Shown here one piece after another: positions 17,981 through 27,508 of a DNA stretch of 64,000 bases. A program made the position numbers and the translations under genes. The notes beneath the pieces were generated by a model that worked only from the letters and a program-made list of their open reading frames with translations, was not told where the DNA came from and did not search any database. Origin of the DNA: a bacterium (GTDB lineage: Bacteria; Hinthialibacterota; Hinthialibacteria; Hinthialibacterales; Hinthialibacteraceae); NCBI GenBank assembly GCA_016125385.1, contig WGLV01000010.1:1-64000 (forward strand), given 5' to 3'. How positions within the stretch are numbered: position 1 is the first letter of the stretch; the number at the start of each line of letters is the position of its first letter.

Positions 17981-18230
17981 TTATGCCCGGTAACCGAAGC
18001 GGGGCTTTGGTTTATGCAAATCAATCAAGCGCTTCCGTTGGAGGCAGGGGAAGAGGCCACAGTTGGGTAAAGCGCGTTTTGTCTAACTGAAAATATTATA
18101 TTTGCCGCCAAAGTTACGTTCAGATTAACCGTGCCGAGAATCACGTTTCCTTGTGACTTTCGGCGATTGTACCAAGGTTCACCAAGGTCCAATACGAACA
18201 TAATTCTGACAACCGCTTTAGATAAAGACG
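17981..18230. other. Intergenic region between convergent genes, no gene seen
   Basis: About 250 bp between the oxidoreductase terminator and the stop of the pseudopilin-like lipoprotein gene. The only structure I noticed is a small ACCAAGGT direct duplication (CCAAGGTTCACCAAGGTCC, near 18171). A GC-rich stretch near 18030 shares CAAGCGCT and CCGTTGG with the gap at 22161, too short to mean much. No RNA gene or promoter is evident. Confidence 0.35.
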
Positions 18231-18716
18231 CTATTCGGCAAGGGGAGTTTTGTTGGAAGTTTTCGCCAGCGATTGCATCTCCTTGTACCAGTCGGGGAAC
18301 ATACGGGAGGCGATCAGGTCGTCGGAACTTTCCACCCCGTCGGGGCCGAGGCTTTTCAACTCGATCGCGCCGTCATCATCGAGTTTATAACTCAATGGAC
18401 GTCCCCATGGATCGGACATAAACGCTTCATTATCGAGATACGGTCCGTTCCATGGTCCGCTGGTGGCTTCAAGAATTTCAGGGCGTGCGATCAGGGCGTG
18501 GATTCCATTTTCAGTGGATGGATAGGCGCCAACGTGATTGCGGTATATCTCCGCGGCGGCGATGATGAGCATCATCTGCATCTTGAAATCGATTTCCTGA
18601 CCTGACGCCGAGATGCGATACTCTTCAAGGGCCTTTTCCGTCGGCGATTCACCACAAGACGCGAACAGCAGCAACGAAAGACACGCGGCGGCCAGAAAAC
18701 GATATGGATGTGACAT
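18231..18716 (-). CDS. Lipoprotein carrying a GspG-like pseudopilin head domain
   Basis: A 161-residue lipoprotein. The ATG at 18716 has AGGGGA upstream and gives a signal with lipobox LFASC. The mature part has the features of the T2SS major pseudopilin C-terminal domain: an amphipathic helix (MLIIAAAEIYRNHVGAYPST), then ENGIHALI, GPWNGPYL, DPWGRPLSYKL and SLGPDGVESSDD, the calcium-loop region in GspG. It lacks the N-terminal FTLIE methylation helix that normally anchors pseudopilins, which here is replaced by a lipid anchor. It starts 10 bp after the siroheme synthase stop and so belongs to the hisS operon. A role in pilus assembly is doubtful without the polymerisation helix. Confidence 0.78.
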   Translation of the reverse strand: MSHPYRFLAAACLSLLLFASCGESPTEKALEEYRISASGQEIDFKMQMMLIIAAAEIYRNHVGAYPSTENGIHALIARPEILEATSGPWNGPYLDNEAFMSDPWGRPLSYKLDDDGAIELKSLGPDGVESSDDLIASRMFPDWYKEMQSLAKTSNKTPLAE

Positions 18717-18726
18717 GCTGCATCCC

Positions 18727-19428
18727 CTAAACAATGGGCAGAGAAGGGCCCGGCCCGGAATCGCGCTCGCGGCGGGCTTCATCGAGAATGCGGTCGAGCT
18801 CTTTGCGCGCTTCGTCGGACAGACCGGTGCGCAGCAGGGAGATCGCGCGGGATGAAACCATTCGCTCGAAGATTTTATGACGATGCTGGGGAATGGGGAA
18901 CTCTTTTAACACCTGGGGCCGGATTCGCGCCATCATTTCGAGAAATGAACCGTATTCATCGCCATAGACCATTTCCAGTTCCTGACGGATGCTGGCGGCG
19001 AGGGATGGGCTCAGTCCGCAGGTCGAGATCGCGATCGTCAGCGGACCACGTTCAACGGTGGTCGGGTTGATGAAATCGCTTTCGTCGGGCGCATCAACGA
19101 TGTTGACGATGATTCCACGCTTGTTGCACAACTCGCCGATGCGGCGGTTTACATCGCGATTATCCGTCGCCGCGACGGCGAGAAAGACTTTTTCAAGATC
19201 GTTTTCTTCAAATTCACGCTGAATCCAGTTGATCTCTTTTTGAAACGCCATGTATTCCAGCACCGGGTCGAGCGCGGGGCTGACCACGGTCAACACGGCG
19301 CCGCAATCAACCAATGACGCCGCCTTGCGGCGCGCGACGTCGCCGCCGCCCACCACCACGCAACGGCGATTTTTTACGTTGAGGCAGATGGAATAATAGG
19401 AGGTATAGCCCTTGTTCTCGTCTTTCAT
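18727..19428 (-). CDS. Precorrin-2 dehydrogenase / sirohydrochlorin ferrochelatase (CysG N-terminal type)
   Basis: A 233-residue bifunctional siroheme-synthase core. The NAD-binding start is CVVVGGGDVARRKAASL. The family motifs AATDNRDVN, NIVDAPDESDFINPTTVERG and STCGLSPSLAASIRQELE follow, then the helical C-terminal module. It oxidises precorrin-2 to sirohydrochlorin and inserts iron to make siroheme for sulfite or nitrite reductases. The SUMT methyltransferase domain found in E. coli CysG is absent, so that step must be encoded elsewhere. AAAGGAGC precedes the ATG. It lies 85 bp downstream of hisS on the same strand. Confidence 0.93.
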   Translation of the reverse strand: MKDENKGYTSYYSICLNVKNRRCVVVGGGDVARRKAASLVDCGAVLTVVSPALDPVLEYMAFQKEINWIQREFEENDLEKVFLAVAATDNRDVNRRIGELCNKRGIIVNIVDAPDESDFINPTTVERGPLTIAISTCGLSPSLAASIRQELEMVYGDEYGSFLEMMARIRPQVLKEFPIPQHRHKIFERMVSSRAISLLRTGLSDEARKELDRILDEARRERDSGPGPSLPIV

Positions 19429-19513
19429 TCATTGCTCCTTTTGCGTCCACAACAGCAGAGAGCATCCAGTAAAAGGCTAGCATCGACTCAGGCGAAAACA
19501 AATTCGATCGCAG

Positions 19514-20791
19514 CTAAACCCCGTTATCACGAATCGCGGATTTGAGTTGAGACAGATCGGGGGTCCAATCAAATTCGGCCTGGGTTCCATCTTTCAGGTT
19601 TTTCAAGACGAGTTTTTTTCGATCGATTTCGTCATCGCCCAGCATCAACACGAACCGGGCGCCGAGTTTGTCGGCGGCCTGAAACTGTTTGCGCATGCTC
19701 TTGCCGGTGAAATCGCGTTCGCAACAGATTTTATCCGCGCGCAGATTCAGCAGGATTTCATTCGATTTGCGATTGGCTCGATCTCCCATGCAAACGAGGA
19801 ACAGATCGAGAGCGTCGCCGGTCTGAATGGTTTTGCCCGTTTCATTGAGGATGAGAATCAGACGTTCCATTCCAGCGCCAAAGCCGATGCCGGGCGTTTC
19901 CGGACCGCCAAGCTGACTGACGAGGCCATCGTAGCGTCCGCCGCCCATAAGGACGCCTTGCGACCCCAATGGCGCGTAGCTCATTTCGAAGGCGGTTTTG
20001 GTGTAGTAATCGAGTCCTCGAACGAGGTGAGGGTCGATCTGGTAGGGTACGCCATATTCGTCCAATCCCTCGCGGAGACGTTCGAAATGCCCGCGCGAAT
20101 CATCGTCAAGGTGGTCGATCAGTTTAGGCGCTTCATGGAGAATCCGCTGGCAGGTTTCGTTTTTGCAATCGAACATGCGCATGGGATTGACTTCCAGACG
20201 CCGGCGGCAATCTTCGCACAATTCGTCCACGAAGGGCGTCACATACGCGACCAGTTTTTCGCGATAAGCGGGGCGGCATTCCGGCGTACCGACGGAGTTT
20301 AATTTCAAATTCAATTCGGTCAGGCCCAGACTCGTATAAAACTGGTGGAGCATCAGCAGGATTTCGAGATCGATATCTGGGCCATCAGAGCCAAAGACTT
20401 CACAGCCGTACTGGACATGTTGGCGGTAGCGGCCTTTCTGTTTGCGTTCGTAGCGAAACATGGGAGCGAAATACCACAGTTTGACGGCGCCGGGGGTTTT
20501 TTGAGCGAGACCATTTTCGATGTAGGCGCGAACCACGCCAGCGGTCCCCTCGGGACGCAGGGTCAGGCTGCGCTCGCCGCGATCGAGAAAGGTGTACATC
20601 TCCTTGGAAACGATATCGCTCGATTCTCCAACGCCCCGCGCGAAAAGCTCAGTATATTCAAAGATGGGCGTACGGATTTCGCCGTAATGATAAGCATGAA
20701 ACATGGCGCGGACGCGTGATTCCAACGCGGCCCAGAGCGCGGTTTCTTCCGGGATGAGATCATAGGTTCCAATGGGACGTTGCAGTTTCAT
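19514..20791 (-). CDS. hisS: Histidyl-tRNA synthetase
   Basis: A 425-residue class II aminoacyl-tRNA synthetase of normal length. It begins RPIGTYDLIPEE and shows the motif 2 region (LWYFAPMFRYERKQKGRYRQ). The histidine-specific HisA signature is LVRGLDYYTKTAFE, and motif 3 is GFGAGMERLI. A C-terminal anticodon-binding domain ends the protein. It charges tRNA-His in the cytoplasm. It is the first gene of an apparent operon with the siroheme synthase and the GspG-like lipoprotein. The upstream 230 bp are shared with the divergent ABC ATPase gene and should hold both promoters. Confidence 0.98.
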   Translation of the reverse strand: MKLQRPIGTYDLIPEETALWAALESRVRAMFHAYHYGEIRTPIFEYTELFARGVGESSDIVSKEMYTFLDRGERSLTLRPEGTAGVVRAYIENGLAQKTPGAVKLWYFAPMFRYERKQKGRYRQHVQYGCEVFGSDGPDIDLEILLMLHQFYTSLGLTELNLKLNSVGTPECRPAYREKLVAYVTPFVDELCEDCRRRLEVNPMRMFDCKNETCQRILHEAPKLIDHLDDDSRGHFERLREGLDEYGVPYQIDPHLVRGLDYYTKTAFEMSYAPLGSQGVLMGGGRYDGLVSQLGGPETPGIGFGAGMERLILILNETGKTIQTGDALDLFLVCMGDRANRKSNEILLNLRADKICCERDFTGKSMRKQFQAADKLGARFVLMLGDDEIDRKKLVLKNLKDGTQAEFDWTPDLSQLKSAIRDNGV

Positions 20792-21019
20792 GAGACTCTA
20801 TCTTTTTAATAATGGTTAAGTTACGAACAGGGAAATCATTCGCTGGGTTTAATCTGGACACATACAGGCAGCGAAAAAAAATAATACGCACTGAATGCGA
20901 ACGGTTGAAATCATACTTGTGGGCGTTCGATCTCACAACACCGCCGGACCAGCGGGATTGACCCGGCGCTCCGAGATGGGCAGTATTTCTTACACTCGTT
21001 CATAAAAAGGCGAAGATCA

Positions 21020-22060
21020 TTGGATAATCAGGTTTTACTGTCAGTCAACCAATTGAAGAAACATTTCCCGATCCGCAAGGGCGTGTTCGGCCGGGTGGTC
21101 AATCACGTGAAGGCGGTGGACGGGGTGACTTTCGATATTCACAAGGGCGAAACGCTGGGTCTGGCGGGTGAAAGCGGCTGCGGCAAGACCACAGTGGGCC
21201 GTGTGATTTTACGGCTGATCGATGGCGCGGAAGGCGAAGTGCGTTTCGCCGATTCACGCAACCTGCTGGATCTTTCGCAAAAAGAAATGCGCGCCTACCG
21301 CAAGCGCATGCAGATCATTTTTCAGGACCCTTATTCGTCGTTGAATCCACGCATGACAGTGGGCAGCGCGATCTCGGAACCTCTCAAGATTTTCAAGCTG
21401 TATCCGGAGAAAAGCGCGCGGCGGAAACGATGCATCGAACTGCTGGAATCGGTCGGGCTGGGCGAGGAGCACCTCAACCGGTATCCGCACGAGTTCTCCG
21501 GCGGGCAGCGGCAACGCATCGGTATCGCGAGGGCGTTGTCGGTCGAGCCGGAAATCATTATCGCCGATGAGCCGGTCTCGGCGCTGGACGTTTCGATTCA
21601 GGCGCAGATCGTCAACCTGATGATGGATTTGAAAAACGAATTCGGGTTGAGTTATCTATTCATCGCGCACGACCTGTCAGTGGTACGCCATATCAGCGAC
21701 CGCATCGCCATCATGTATCTGGGCCGGATCGTGGAATTCGCGCCGACGAAAACGCTGTTCTCCATCCCGAAACATCCCTACACTCGCGCACTGCTTGAGG
21801 CGATTCCGGTTCCCGACCCGAACGCGCGAAAAGAGCGGCGCCTGCTGGAGGGCGACGTGCCCAATCCGATCAATCCACCGGCGGGATGCTCGTTCCACAC
21901 GCGATGCCCGTACCGGTTCGATCCATGCGATAAAGTGGAACCCCGTTTAACGCCCATCGGCGACAATCAGGTTTCCTGTCATCTCTACGACTCCAAGTAC
22001 AACGATACGATTCCTGAAACCATTTTGAATCTGGCGCCTCCTGAGGGCGCCCAATCGTAA
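21020..22060 (+). CDS. Oligopeptide/dipeptide ABC transporter ATP-binding protein (OppF/DppF type)
   Basis: A 346-residue nucleotide-binding subunit. The start is a TTG; no in-frame ATG gives the expected N-terminus. Walker A is GESGCGKTT at 50-58, the Q-loop is IIFQDPYSSLNP, the signature is FSGGQRQRIGIARAL and Walker B is IIADEPVSALD. The C-terminal extension (NPPAGCSFHTRCPYRF) is specific to peptide/nickel importers of the Opp/Dpp class. It would power peptide uptake at the inner membrane with OppBCD-type partners, none of which are in the window. It therefore looks like a solitary or displaced subunit. Transcribed alone. Confidence 0.92.
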   Translation: MDNQVLLSVNQLKKHFPIRKGVFGRVVNHVKAVDGVTFDIHKGETLGLAGESGCGKTTVGRVILRLIDGAEGEVRFADSRNLLDLSQKEMRAYRKRMQIIFQDPYSSLNPRMTVGSAISEPLKIFKLYPEKSARRKRCIELLESVGLGEEHLNRYPHEFSGGQRQRIGIARALSVEPEIIIADEPVSALDVSIQAQIVNLMMDLKNEFGLSYLFIAHDLSVVRHISDRIAIMYLGRIVEFAPTKTLFSIPKHPYTRALLEAIPVPDPNARKERRLLEGDVPNPINPPAGCSFHTRCPYRFDPCDKVEPRLTPIGDNQVSCHLYDSKYNDTIPETILNLAPPEGAQS

Positions 22061-22381
22061 TCCAGCCTTAAAAGGATGGGCTCGAATCACCCGTCCCTTC
22101 GAGACGAACCGCCACAGCCAGCGGCCGGAGCGAGTTATTGAGATGTGCGAAACAAGCGCTCCCGTTGGTTGCTGAGGCGGATGCAATCGAGATCGGTGAT
22201 CTGAATTTTGTCTGAACCGGCATGGAGAAGATTCAAAGGATGGACTTGATAACATCTTCACCCGGCGGGCGTCATCCCCACCTCCATTTCCAAGTCCGCC
22301 GATATGCAAACCGCTGCTCTCTTTCCACGGCAGTGAATGCATGGCGGCGCTTTAATGCGCCTGCTCTTGCGAATGCCGCGG
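22061..22381. other. Intergenic region between convergent genes, no gene seen
   Basis: About 320 bp between the ABC ATPase stop and the PhyH gene stop. Open frames here are short and have no family features, and no clean hairpin with a T-run was found on either strand. The sequence is of normal composition and could be decayed coding sequence, but I cannot assign it. Confidence 0.35.
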
Positions 22382-23266
22382 TTAATCCAGTACGCCCTCC
22401 GGACTGAAGAGCAGAGGATAAAATCGGCCCCCCATTGGCTCGCCTTGAGGGATCGCATCGGTTCCTTCCAGCATCGGCTCATTCTTATCAGACACGACCC
22501 CATCCTTAAACACGTTAATAACCGTCGCGCGGCGGGGGCGCTCGCTGTCGTTTTCATACGAACCATGCACGGTGAGGCCATGATGGAACGAGCACTCTCC
22601 TTTTTTCAGTTCGACTGGAACGGGCTTGAATAGCGCCTTCTGTTCGTCTGTGAGAACGGACTGGATGGAGTGCATGTTGTTGGCGAGGCCGGTGATGGGC
22701 AGCAGCGGCCAACGATGGCTTCCGGGGATGTAATGCAGGCAACCGTTTTCAGCCGTGCTGTCGTCGAGACCGATCCAGCAGGTGAGATGGGCGAGGGGTT
22801 TGGTGCGCGTCCAGTAAGAGTAATCCTGATGCCAGGCGACCACGCCGCCATGTTTGGCCGGTTTGCAGAACAACTGATCATGCCAGAAACGGACGGCGCC
22901 GCCCAGCAATTGCGAAGCCGGTACGAGAAAAGCGGGATGCCATAAAATATCATGAAACGCCGGGGTAATGCGCCAGGCGCCCAGGGCGTGAAAAAGGACG
23001 CGGGCCGGATCTTCGGCTTCATTGGAGTTGTACTCGTAAAACAGCGAGCGCCCCGGGCATTCGGGGTTCGCCAATTCCGCGAGATCGGCGCGCAGTGATT
23101 CAATCTGATCGTCGTTCAAAATACGGACGCCGGGCAGATAGCCGTTTTCACGATAAAATTCGACCTGGTCGGCGGACAGCCGGTATTTTCGCCAATCCTC
23201 CAGGGTTTCCGGCGATTGAAACAAAGCCCCGAGAGGTTTATGCCGAGTGGATAGATCATCAATCAT
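22382..23266 (-). CDS. Phytanoyl-CoA dioxygenase (PhyH) family protein
   Basis: A 294-residue Fe(II)/2-oxoglutarate oxygenase. The ATG at 23266 has GGGAG about nine bases upstream. The iron ligands are the H-x-D of WHQDYSYW and the distal His of HHGLTVHGS, and the 2-oxoglutarate Arg lies in [18 protein letters not shown] is also typical. Members hydroxylate lipids or small secondary metabolites, and many environmental paralogues have unknown substrates. There is no signal peptide, so it is cytoplasmic. It is monocistronic and convergent with the ABC ATPase. Confidence 0.92.
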   Translation of the reverse strand: MIDDLSTRHKPLGALFQSPETLEDWRKYRLSADQVEFYRENGYLPGVRILNDDQIESLRADLAELANPECPGRSLFYEYNSNEAEDPARVLFHALGAWRITPAFHDILWHPAFLVPASQLLGGAVRFWHDQLFCKPAKHGGVVAWHQDYSYWTRTKPLAHLTCWIGLDDSTAENGCLHYIPGSHRWPLLPITGLANNMHSIQSVLTDEQKALFKPVPVELKKGECSFHHGLTVHGSYENDSERPRRATVINVFKDGVVSDKNEPMLEGTDAIPQGEPMGGRFYPLLFSPEGVLD

Positions 23267-23484
23267 CACAAGCCGCTCCCTTATCAAACAGTCAATTCGA
23301 TGCCGTAGCCATTAAGCAATTCAATCTCAATACGATACATCATTTATTAACTCAAACAACAAATACCGGATCAAAATAATGAGAATTTAGCTAGCGAAAA
23401 TCAGGATTTCTCCTATACAATAGACGGGGCTTCATGTGTTACTTCAGTGGTTTTATTTCATAGAATGCAAAGGATGAATGGGAT

Positions 23485-24147
23485 ATGCGAAGGATGAACG
23501 GGTTTACGCTGATTGAACTTTTGATCGTCGTCGCCATTATCGGGATTCTGGCCGCCATCGCCGTACCGAATTTTCTGAACGCGCAGTTGCGCGCCAAAAT
23601 CGCGCGAAACGTCGCGGATATGAAAAACACGGGAACCGCGCTTGAAACCTTGCGGTTGGATCATGGATTTCTCGTGGTGGACAACTGGGACGATGACACG
23701 GCGCTCGGGTGTGAACGCCTGACGAAAAGTTTTCACGACGTCGGGAAGAATTCAGATTGCGAATCGCGCAACTCGTTTTGCGTTCTGGCGCCGCTGACAA
23801 GCCCGGTCGCATATATGTCTTCGTTGCCTCTCGATCCATTTTTCGAGGGTGCGGGCGATGCAACCACGACCTACATTTACGCCGATTTCGAGATGGCCTA
23901 CCGGAGTTCAAGCGGTACCAACCAATGGAACCACAATTTTAACGCGCTTAAACCCGGCATCGCGGAACGCCTCGGACTTCGCCCCATGGCGCAGGAAGAG
24001 TTCGTCATGGTAAGCAGCGGCCCCGATAAGGTGTTCGGCATCGGAGCGGGCGCTGGCGATGAATTACGCGCCATGCCATATAACACATCAAACGGGCTGG
24101 TCAGCGTAGGCGATATTCTTTACCGCAGCGCGGGCGGCGGCAGTTGA
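23485..24147 (+). CDS. Type II secretion / type IV pilin-like pseudopilin
   Basis: A 220-residue pseudopilin with leader MRRMNG, then FTLIELLIVVAIIGILAAIA (cleavage before Phe, Glu at +5) and NFLNAQLRAK. The head contains a SSGPDKVFG segment and ends with TSNGLVSVGDI, matching the tail of the pseudopilin at 1734. It should be processed by prepilin peptidase and inserted in the inner membrane. GGATGAATGGG precedes the ATG. It stands alone with its own terminator, far from any secretion machinery genes, which fits a family with dispersed copies. Confidence 0.9.
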   Translation: MRRMNGFTLIELLIVVAIIGILAAIAVPNFLNAQLRAKIARNVADMKNTGTALETLRLDHGFLVVDNWDDDTALGCERLTKSFHDVGKNSDCESRNSFCVLAPLTSPVAYMSSLPLDPFFEGAGDATTTYIYADFEMAYRSSSGTNQWNHNFNALKPGIAERLGLRPMAQEEFVMVSSGPDKVFGIGAGAGDELRAMPYNTSNGLVSVGDILYRSAGGGS

Positions 24148-24204
24148 TTCCGGGATTCACCCGAGTTAAGCAAGCCTCTATCGTTATTGCGCGAACTTCT
24201 CATG

Positions 24205-24238
24205 AAGGGGCTGCCGGAGTTGATCCAGCAGCCCCTTT
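24205..24238 (+). terminator. Rho-independent terminator
   Basis: AAGGGGCTGC pairs with GCAGCCCCTT, with an extra GGA/TCC pairing inside, followed by a short T-run. It lies 60 bp after the pseudopilin stop. Confidence 0.75.
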
Positions 24239-24301
24239 CCACGCCATCAGACTGATTCATGCGTATTCCACCCACAAGGCGATCCTGTACAATTCACCAT
24301 C

Positions 24302-25810
24302 ATGGGAACCCGAGATTCGATCGTGTTAAAACGCGTAGTATGGGCGGTTTTACTGATCGCGCTGGCGGCGCGAGCATGGACGATCGTTTACGGGACCAAC
24401 GTGGATGAAGGCGTCTACTGGGTGGAAGGGCGTCAGATCTACCAGGGATTCGTCATTTACCGCGACACCCAGTTTAACAAGACGCCTCTGGTGGCGCTTG
24501 TCGCAGCGCTGTTTTTCCCCTTTGGACAGGCCCCGATTTACCCGATGCGGGCGGCGATGCTGGGCGTAAGCGTGCTCAGCCTGTTCGTATTTTACAGGTT
24601 GGCAAAAAGTTTATTTAACGAAAAAGCCGCACTGGCAGGACTGATACTACTGGCGCTGGAGCCTTTCTCATGTATCTGGGCGAAGTATCTGCATACATCC
24701 ACCTGGGCGCCCTGGTTTGAAATCGCAATCTTCTATTTTCTGATCGAGGGATTGAACGGCGACCGAAGACGCATTTATACCTCCGGTCTGATTCTGGGAT
24801 TGTACGCACTGTCAAAACAAACAGCGATCTTCGTGATCCCCCCCGCCGTCATCGGCTGGCTCTTGTTATCGCCAGAGCGATCGATCAAACGATTCGTTCG
24901 AGACGGTGCGATCTGGGCGGCGGGCGCGCTCACCGTGATGACTCCATTTTTTCTTTTTCTGATCGGAACGGGTTCAGTCAGCGCCTGGTGGTTCGATATC
25001 TATACCGCCCACCTGATCATGGCGAAAGCGAAATACCACGACTTCGCTTTCCGCTGGCATGAATGGAAATCGATTATCGAATTGTCTCCGTTGTTATGGA
25101 TTCTTCCGCTGGGTTCACTGGCGTTGTTGAAAGGACGCAACTGGAAAGCGGCGGCGTTCGCCTGGGTATGGGGACTGACGGTTTTTACCGGCAATCTGGT
25201 AACCACCAGCCACGTATGGCGGCATTACTTTCTGGTGGTCATGCCGCCTATGGCGCTACTGGCGGGCGCGTTCTGCGGCAAGGCGTATGAGTGGCTGGAA
25301 AGCAGACAATTCGCAACCAGCAAAACGCTTGCGTGGGGAACAGGCGGCTTGCTGTTCATTCTGGCGATGGCGGGTTGGCCGAAAAACGACTGGAGTTACC
25401 CGGGCCTGACGCTGGCGGAGGAGCGGATTTTGGCGAAGCACGTGGAGCATTACTGCCCGGAACCTTATCTGCTCAATCTGACCAACCCCGCGTTGTACGT
25501 CTGGACGGGGAAACAGATTCCCCCAGCGATTCAGCATGGCCGAGAGGTGAGGATTCCATTCTTCATGACCATCGCGGGGCGGGGTTACATGAACCGCGAG
25601 GAAATGGAGCAGACCGTCGCCCAGTGGCGTGAAACGCCGATCGGTTGCGTTGCGGTTTATGACAAATTTTTGCGGCAGATCATCGACGACCCGGTCATGA
25701 CTCCGCTGAAGCAGTGGCTGGATGAGGATTTCGAAGCGCCACTGCGCGTGGGAGTGGGCGATTCGTATTATGGATGGTTTTTTGTATTCGAGAAAAAACG
25801 GAATGGATGA
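24302..25810 (+). CDS. GT-C fold membrane glycosyltransferase (PMT/ArnT-like, family 39 type)
   Basis: A 502-residue polytopic membrane protein with about ten hydrophobic helices. After helix 1 comes the acidic motif NVDEGVYW in the first periplasmic loop, the position of the catalytic Asp/Glu in ArnT and protein mannosyltransferases. A YRDTQFNKTPL segment typical of this superfamily follows. The C-terminal 120 residues are soluble. Such enzymes transfer sugars from polyprenyl phosphate carriers to lipids or proteins on the outer face of the inner membrane. The acceptor cannot be inferred. The nearby promoter-like AT content and an ATG 60 bp after a terminator suggest its own transcript. Confidence 0.85.
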   Translation: MGTRDSIVLKRVVWAVLLIALAARAWTIVYGTNVDEGVYWVEGRQIYQGFVIYRDTQFNKTPLVALVAALFFPFGQAPIYPMRAAMLGVSVLSLFVFYRLAKSLFNEKAALAGLILLALEPFSCIWAKYLHTSTWAPWFEIAIFYFLIEGLNGDRRRIYTSGLILGLYALSKQTAIFVIPPAVIGWLLLSPERSIKRFVRDGAIWAAGALTVMTPFFLFLIGTGSVSAWWFDIYTAHLIMAKAKYHDFAFRWHEWKSIIELSPLLWILPLGSLALLKGRNWKAAAFAWVWGLTVFTGNLVTTSHVWRHYFLVVMPPMALLAGAFCGKAYEWLESRQFATSKTLAWGTGGLLFILAMAGWPKNDWSYPGLTLAEERILAKHVEHYCPEPYLLNLTNPALYVWTGKQIPPAIQHGREVRIPFFMTIAGRGYMNREEMEQTVAQWRETPIGCVAVYDKFLRQIIDDPVMTPLKQWLDEDFEAPLRVGVGDSYYGWFFVFEKKRNG

Positions 25811-25960
25811 GATATCGGCTCAGCGGCGTCAACACGATCATTTACAAAGGAATTCGCTGTATAATCGGGATCGCGTATTGACGGATGGCGCCAGTTCGTG
25901 TGCAATAACGGCTGTTACTCAGGAATCCGGATGAATCTCAGGATAAGGAGAATTCGTGGT

Positions 25961-26581
25961 ATGAAACGAAACACGCATGGCTGGTTGTGGGCGGCGGTTT
26001 GCATCGCATTAACCGCAACGTTCAGCATTGGTTGCGGCGGAGGCGACGCGGTGGTGAAGAACCAACCGGCCCCCAGCGGATATCAGATCGCGCTGTATCC
26101 CTTTAACGAAGACCTGGCGGCGGCGATCAAGGAATACGCGGCGCCGCTGGAAGTAACCGTCGTGGCCGACGCGGATTACAGCGCCTCGAATTTTCTCGGT
26201 TACGTAAAATGGGAAACCCAGCAGGAACGCGTTTTCGGACGCCCCTACGTATATAAAAAGCAGGAAGAACAGTCATCATCGGATCATTCATGGAAACTGT
26301 CGAACCTGTTCGGCGCGCTTCCATTCACGGGCGATTCGGGATCGAGCACAACGTATGAGATTCAGTCGTCGATCATGTTTTCAGATTACCGCACGTATGA
26401 ACTGCCGACGATTTTGACCTACAGCGGCGAGGAAACCGCTGAAACCTTCAGCCGCATGATCGCCAAAAGCGCCATCTGGACGCAGGAAGGCGAGCGGCGC
26501 GCGATCCTTCAACTGAACAACGCCAAGCGGATTCGCGCGCTGGAAGACCTTCAGGACCGGATCGCGAGAGTGGAAGGCTGA
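25961..26581 (+). CDS. Lipoprotein of unknown function
   Basis: A 206-residue predicted lipoprotein. AAGGAG lies 12 bases before the ATG at 25961. The signal peptide MKRNTHGWLWAAVCIALTAT leads to a lipobox FSIGC with lipidation at Cys25, followed by GGG. The mature protein has a Tyr-rich region, a serine-rich stretch near KQEEQSSSDHS and a C-terminal charged helix (IRALEDLQDRIARVEG) that may form a coiled coil. I do not recognise the family. It is followed by a strong terminator, so it may be co-transcribed with the GT-C gene 150 bp upstream. Confidence 0.72.
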   Translation: MKRNTHGWLWAAVCIALTATFSIGCGGGDAVVKNQPAPSGYQIALYPFNEDLAAAIKEYAAPLEVTVVADADYSASNFLGYVKWETQQERVFGRPYVYKKQEEQSSSDHSWKLSNLFGALPFTGDSGSSTTYEIQSSIMFSDYRTYELPTILTYSGEETAETFSRMIAKSAIWTQEGERRAILQLNNAKRIRALEDLQDRIARVEG

Positions 26582-26612
26582 AAATAATTCTCCGCATGAT
26601 TCGAACGCATCC

Positions 26613-26641
26613 AAGGCGTCTTGTTCGCAAGACGCCTTTTT
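26613..26641 (+). terminator. Rho-independent terminator
   Basis: AAGGCGTCTTG pairs perfectly with CAAGACGCCTT around a TTCG tetraloop, followed by a T-rich run. Confidence 0.92.
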
Positions 26642-26800
26642 CTTTGGTGCGCCCGTCCGAACGATCGCGTTTTCCGTTTCATACCGCAACCCTTCATCAA
26701 GGAGCGGGAAAACGATAGATTCCAAGGAAATTCAGCACTATGAAAAAAACTGTCCTCTGGTGTAGAAAAAGGGCAGAATCCACTTTTGAGGGAAACGGGC

Positions 26801-27082
26801 ATGGCTGAGAAATTTTTTTTGCTGATCACGAACAACAACACCACCTGGGTCGTTCAATACAACCCGGATGACGATTCGCGGGCGGTGTATTCGCTGTTGG
26901 CGTGGATTGATGGAAAAGGTCCGGAAACGACGGGTCCGGAAGTCGGGAGCTGGCTGGAATCGAAGGGAAGCGCCATCGAACTGGCGTTCGCGATCGACGC
27001 GGAGAAGCATTCGGTGGAATTCGACCCGGATGAAGCGCTGGAATATACGGAACTGCTCGACGAAATCAGGATGTTCGGCTGA
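26801..27082 (+). CDS. Small acidic cytoplasmic protein of unknown function
   Basis: A 93-residue protein starting at the ATG at 26801, with GAGGGAAACGGG just upstream. It begins MAEKFFLLITNNNTTWVVQY and is strongly acidic (DPDEALEYTELLDE), with no Cys, membrane helix or signal. I do not recognise it. The good Shine-Dalgarno context and the acidic, well-mixed composition support a real gene. Its stop abuts the stop of a small convergent lipoprotein gene. Confidence 0.6.
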   Translation: MAEKFFLLITNNNTTWVVQYNPDDDSRAVYSLLAWIDGKGPETTGPEVGSWLESKGSAIELAFAIDAEKHSVEFDPDEALEYTELLDEIRMFG

Positions 27083-27307
27083 TCAGAGCGGGGGAGTCAT
27101 TACTACGCCGGTGCGTGAAGCGCGAGCGAACTCACGAGTTTCAGCTTTCGTGTATTGACCGGCGGTGAATCGCCTGACGGGAGAGCCAGGTTGGGTATTT
27201 TCCATGAACATCAGCGGCGTCAGGTTGACCGGAATCACCATGCGCGTACAGGATGAAAGGCCCGCCATTAATAATCCCATCAAAACGAGCAAGACGATTT
27301 TGTTCAT
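27083..27307 (-). CDS. Small predicted lipoprotein
   Basis: A 74-residue product starting at the ATG at 27307. The N-terminus MNKIVLLVLMGLLMAGLSSC is a textbook lipoprotein signal with lipobox LSSC, leaving about 55 mature residues with no known motif. The ribosome site is weak (A/G-rich GAAACGAAAC). The reading frame continues open far upstream, so the lipobox decides the start. No function can be assigned; the gene is inferred mainly from the signal sequence. Confidence 0.5.
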   Translation of the reverse strand: MNKIVLLVLMGLLMAGLSSCTRMVIPVNLTPLMFMENTQPGSPVRRFTAGQYTKAETREFARASRTGVVMTPPL

Positions 27308-27508
27308 GTTTCGTTTCAAATACAATCGCACAATCCAAACCGTGCATGGAGATGTCGCGGGACGCGTCAAGCGTGTTTCTTGAAATAACGTGACGATCCC
27401 GTCGTATAGTAACACAAAAACATTCTGGCGGCAAAGCAACCACGGTCCATCCAACGCCGTCAGCGCTCGTTTATTGGGTTCATCATCCGAAAGAACAGGA
27501 GATAACAC

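Noticed and set aside
22061-22381. Possible pseudogene between the ABC ATPase and PhyH genes
   Set aside because: I searched by eye in all frames for a recognisable domain and found none; only a short similarity to the gap near 18030.
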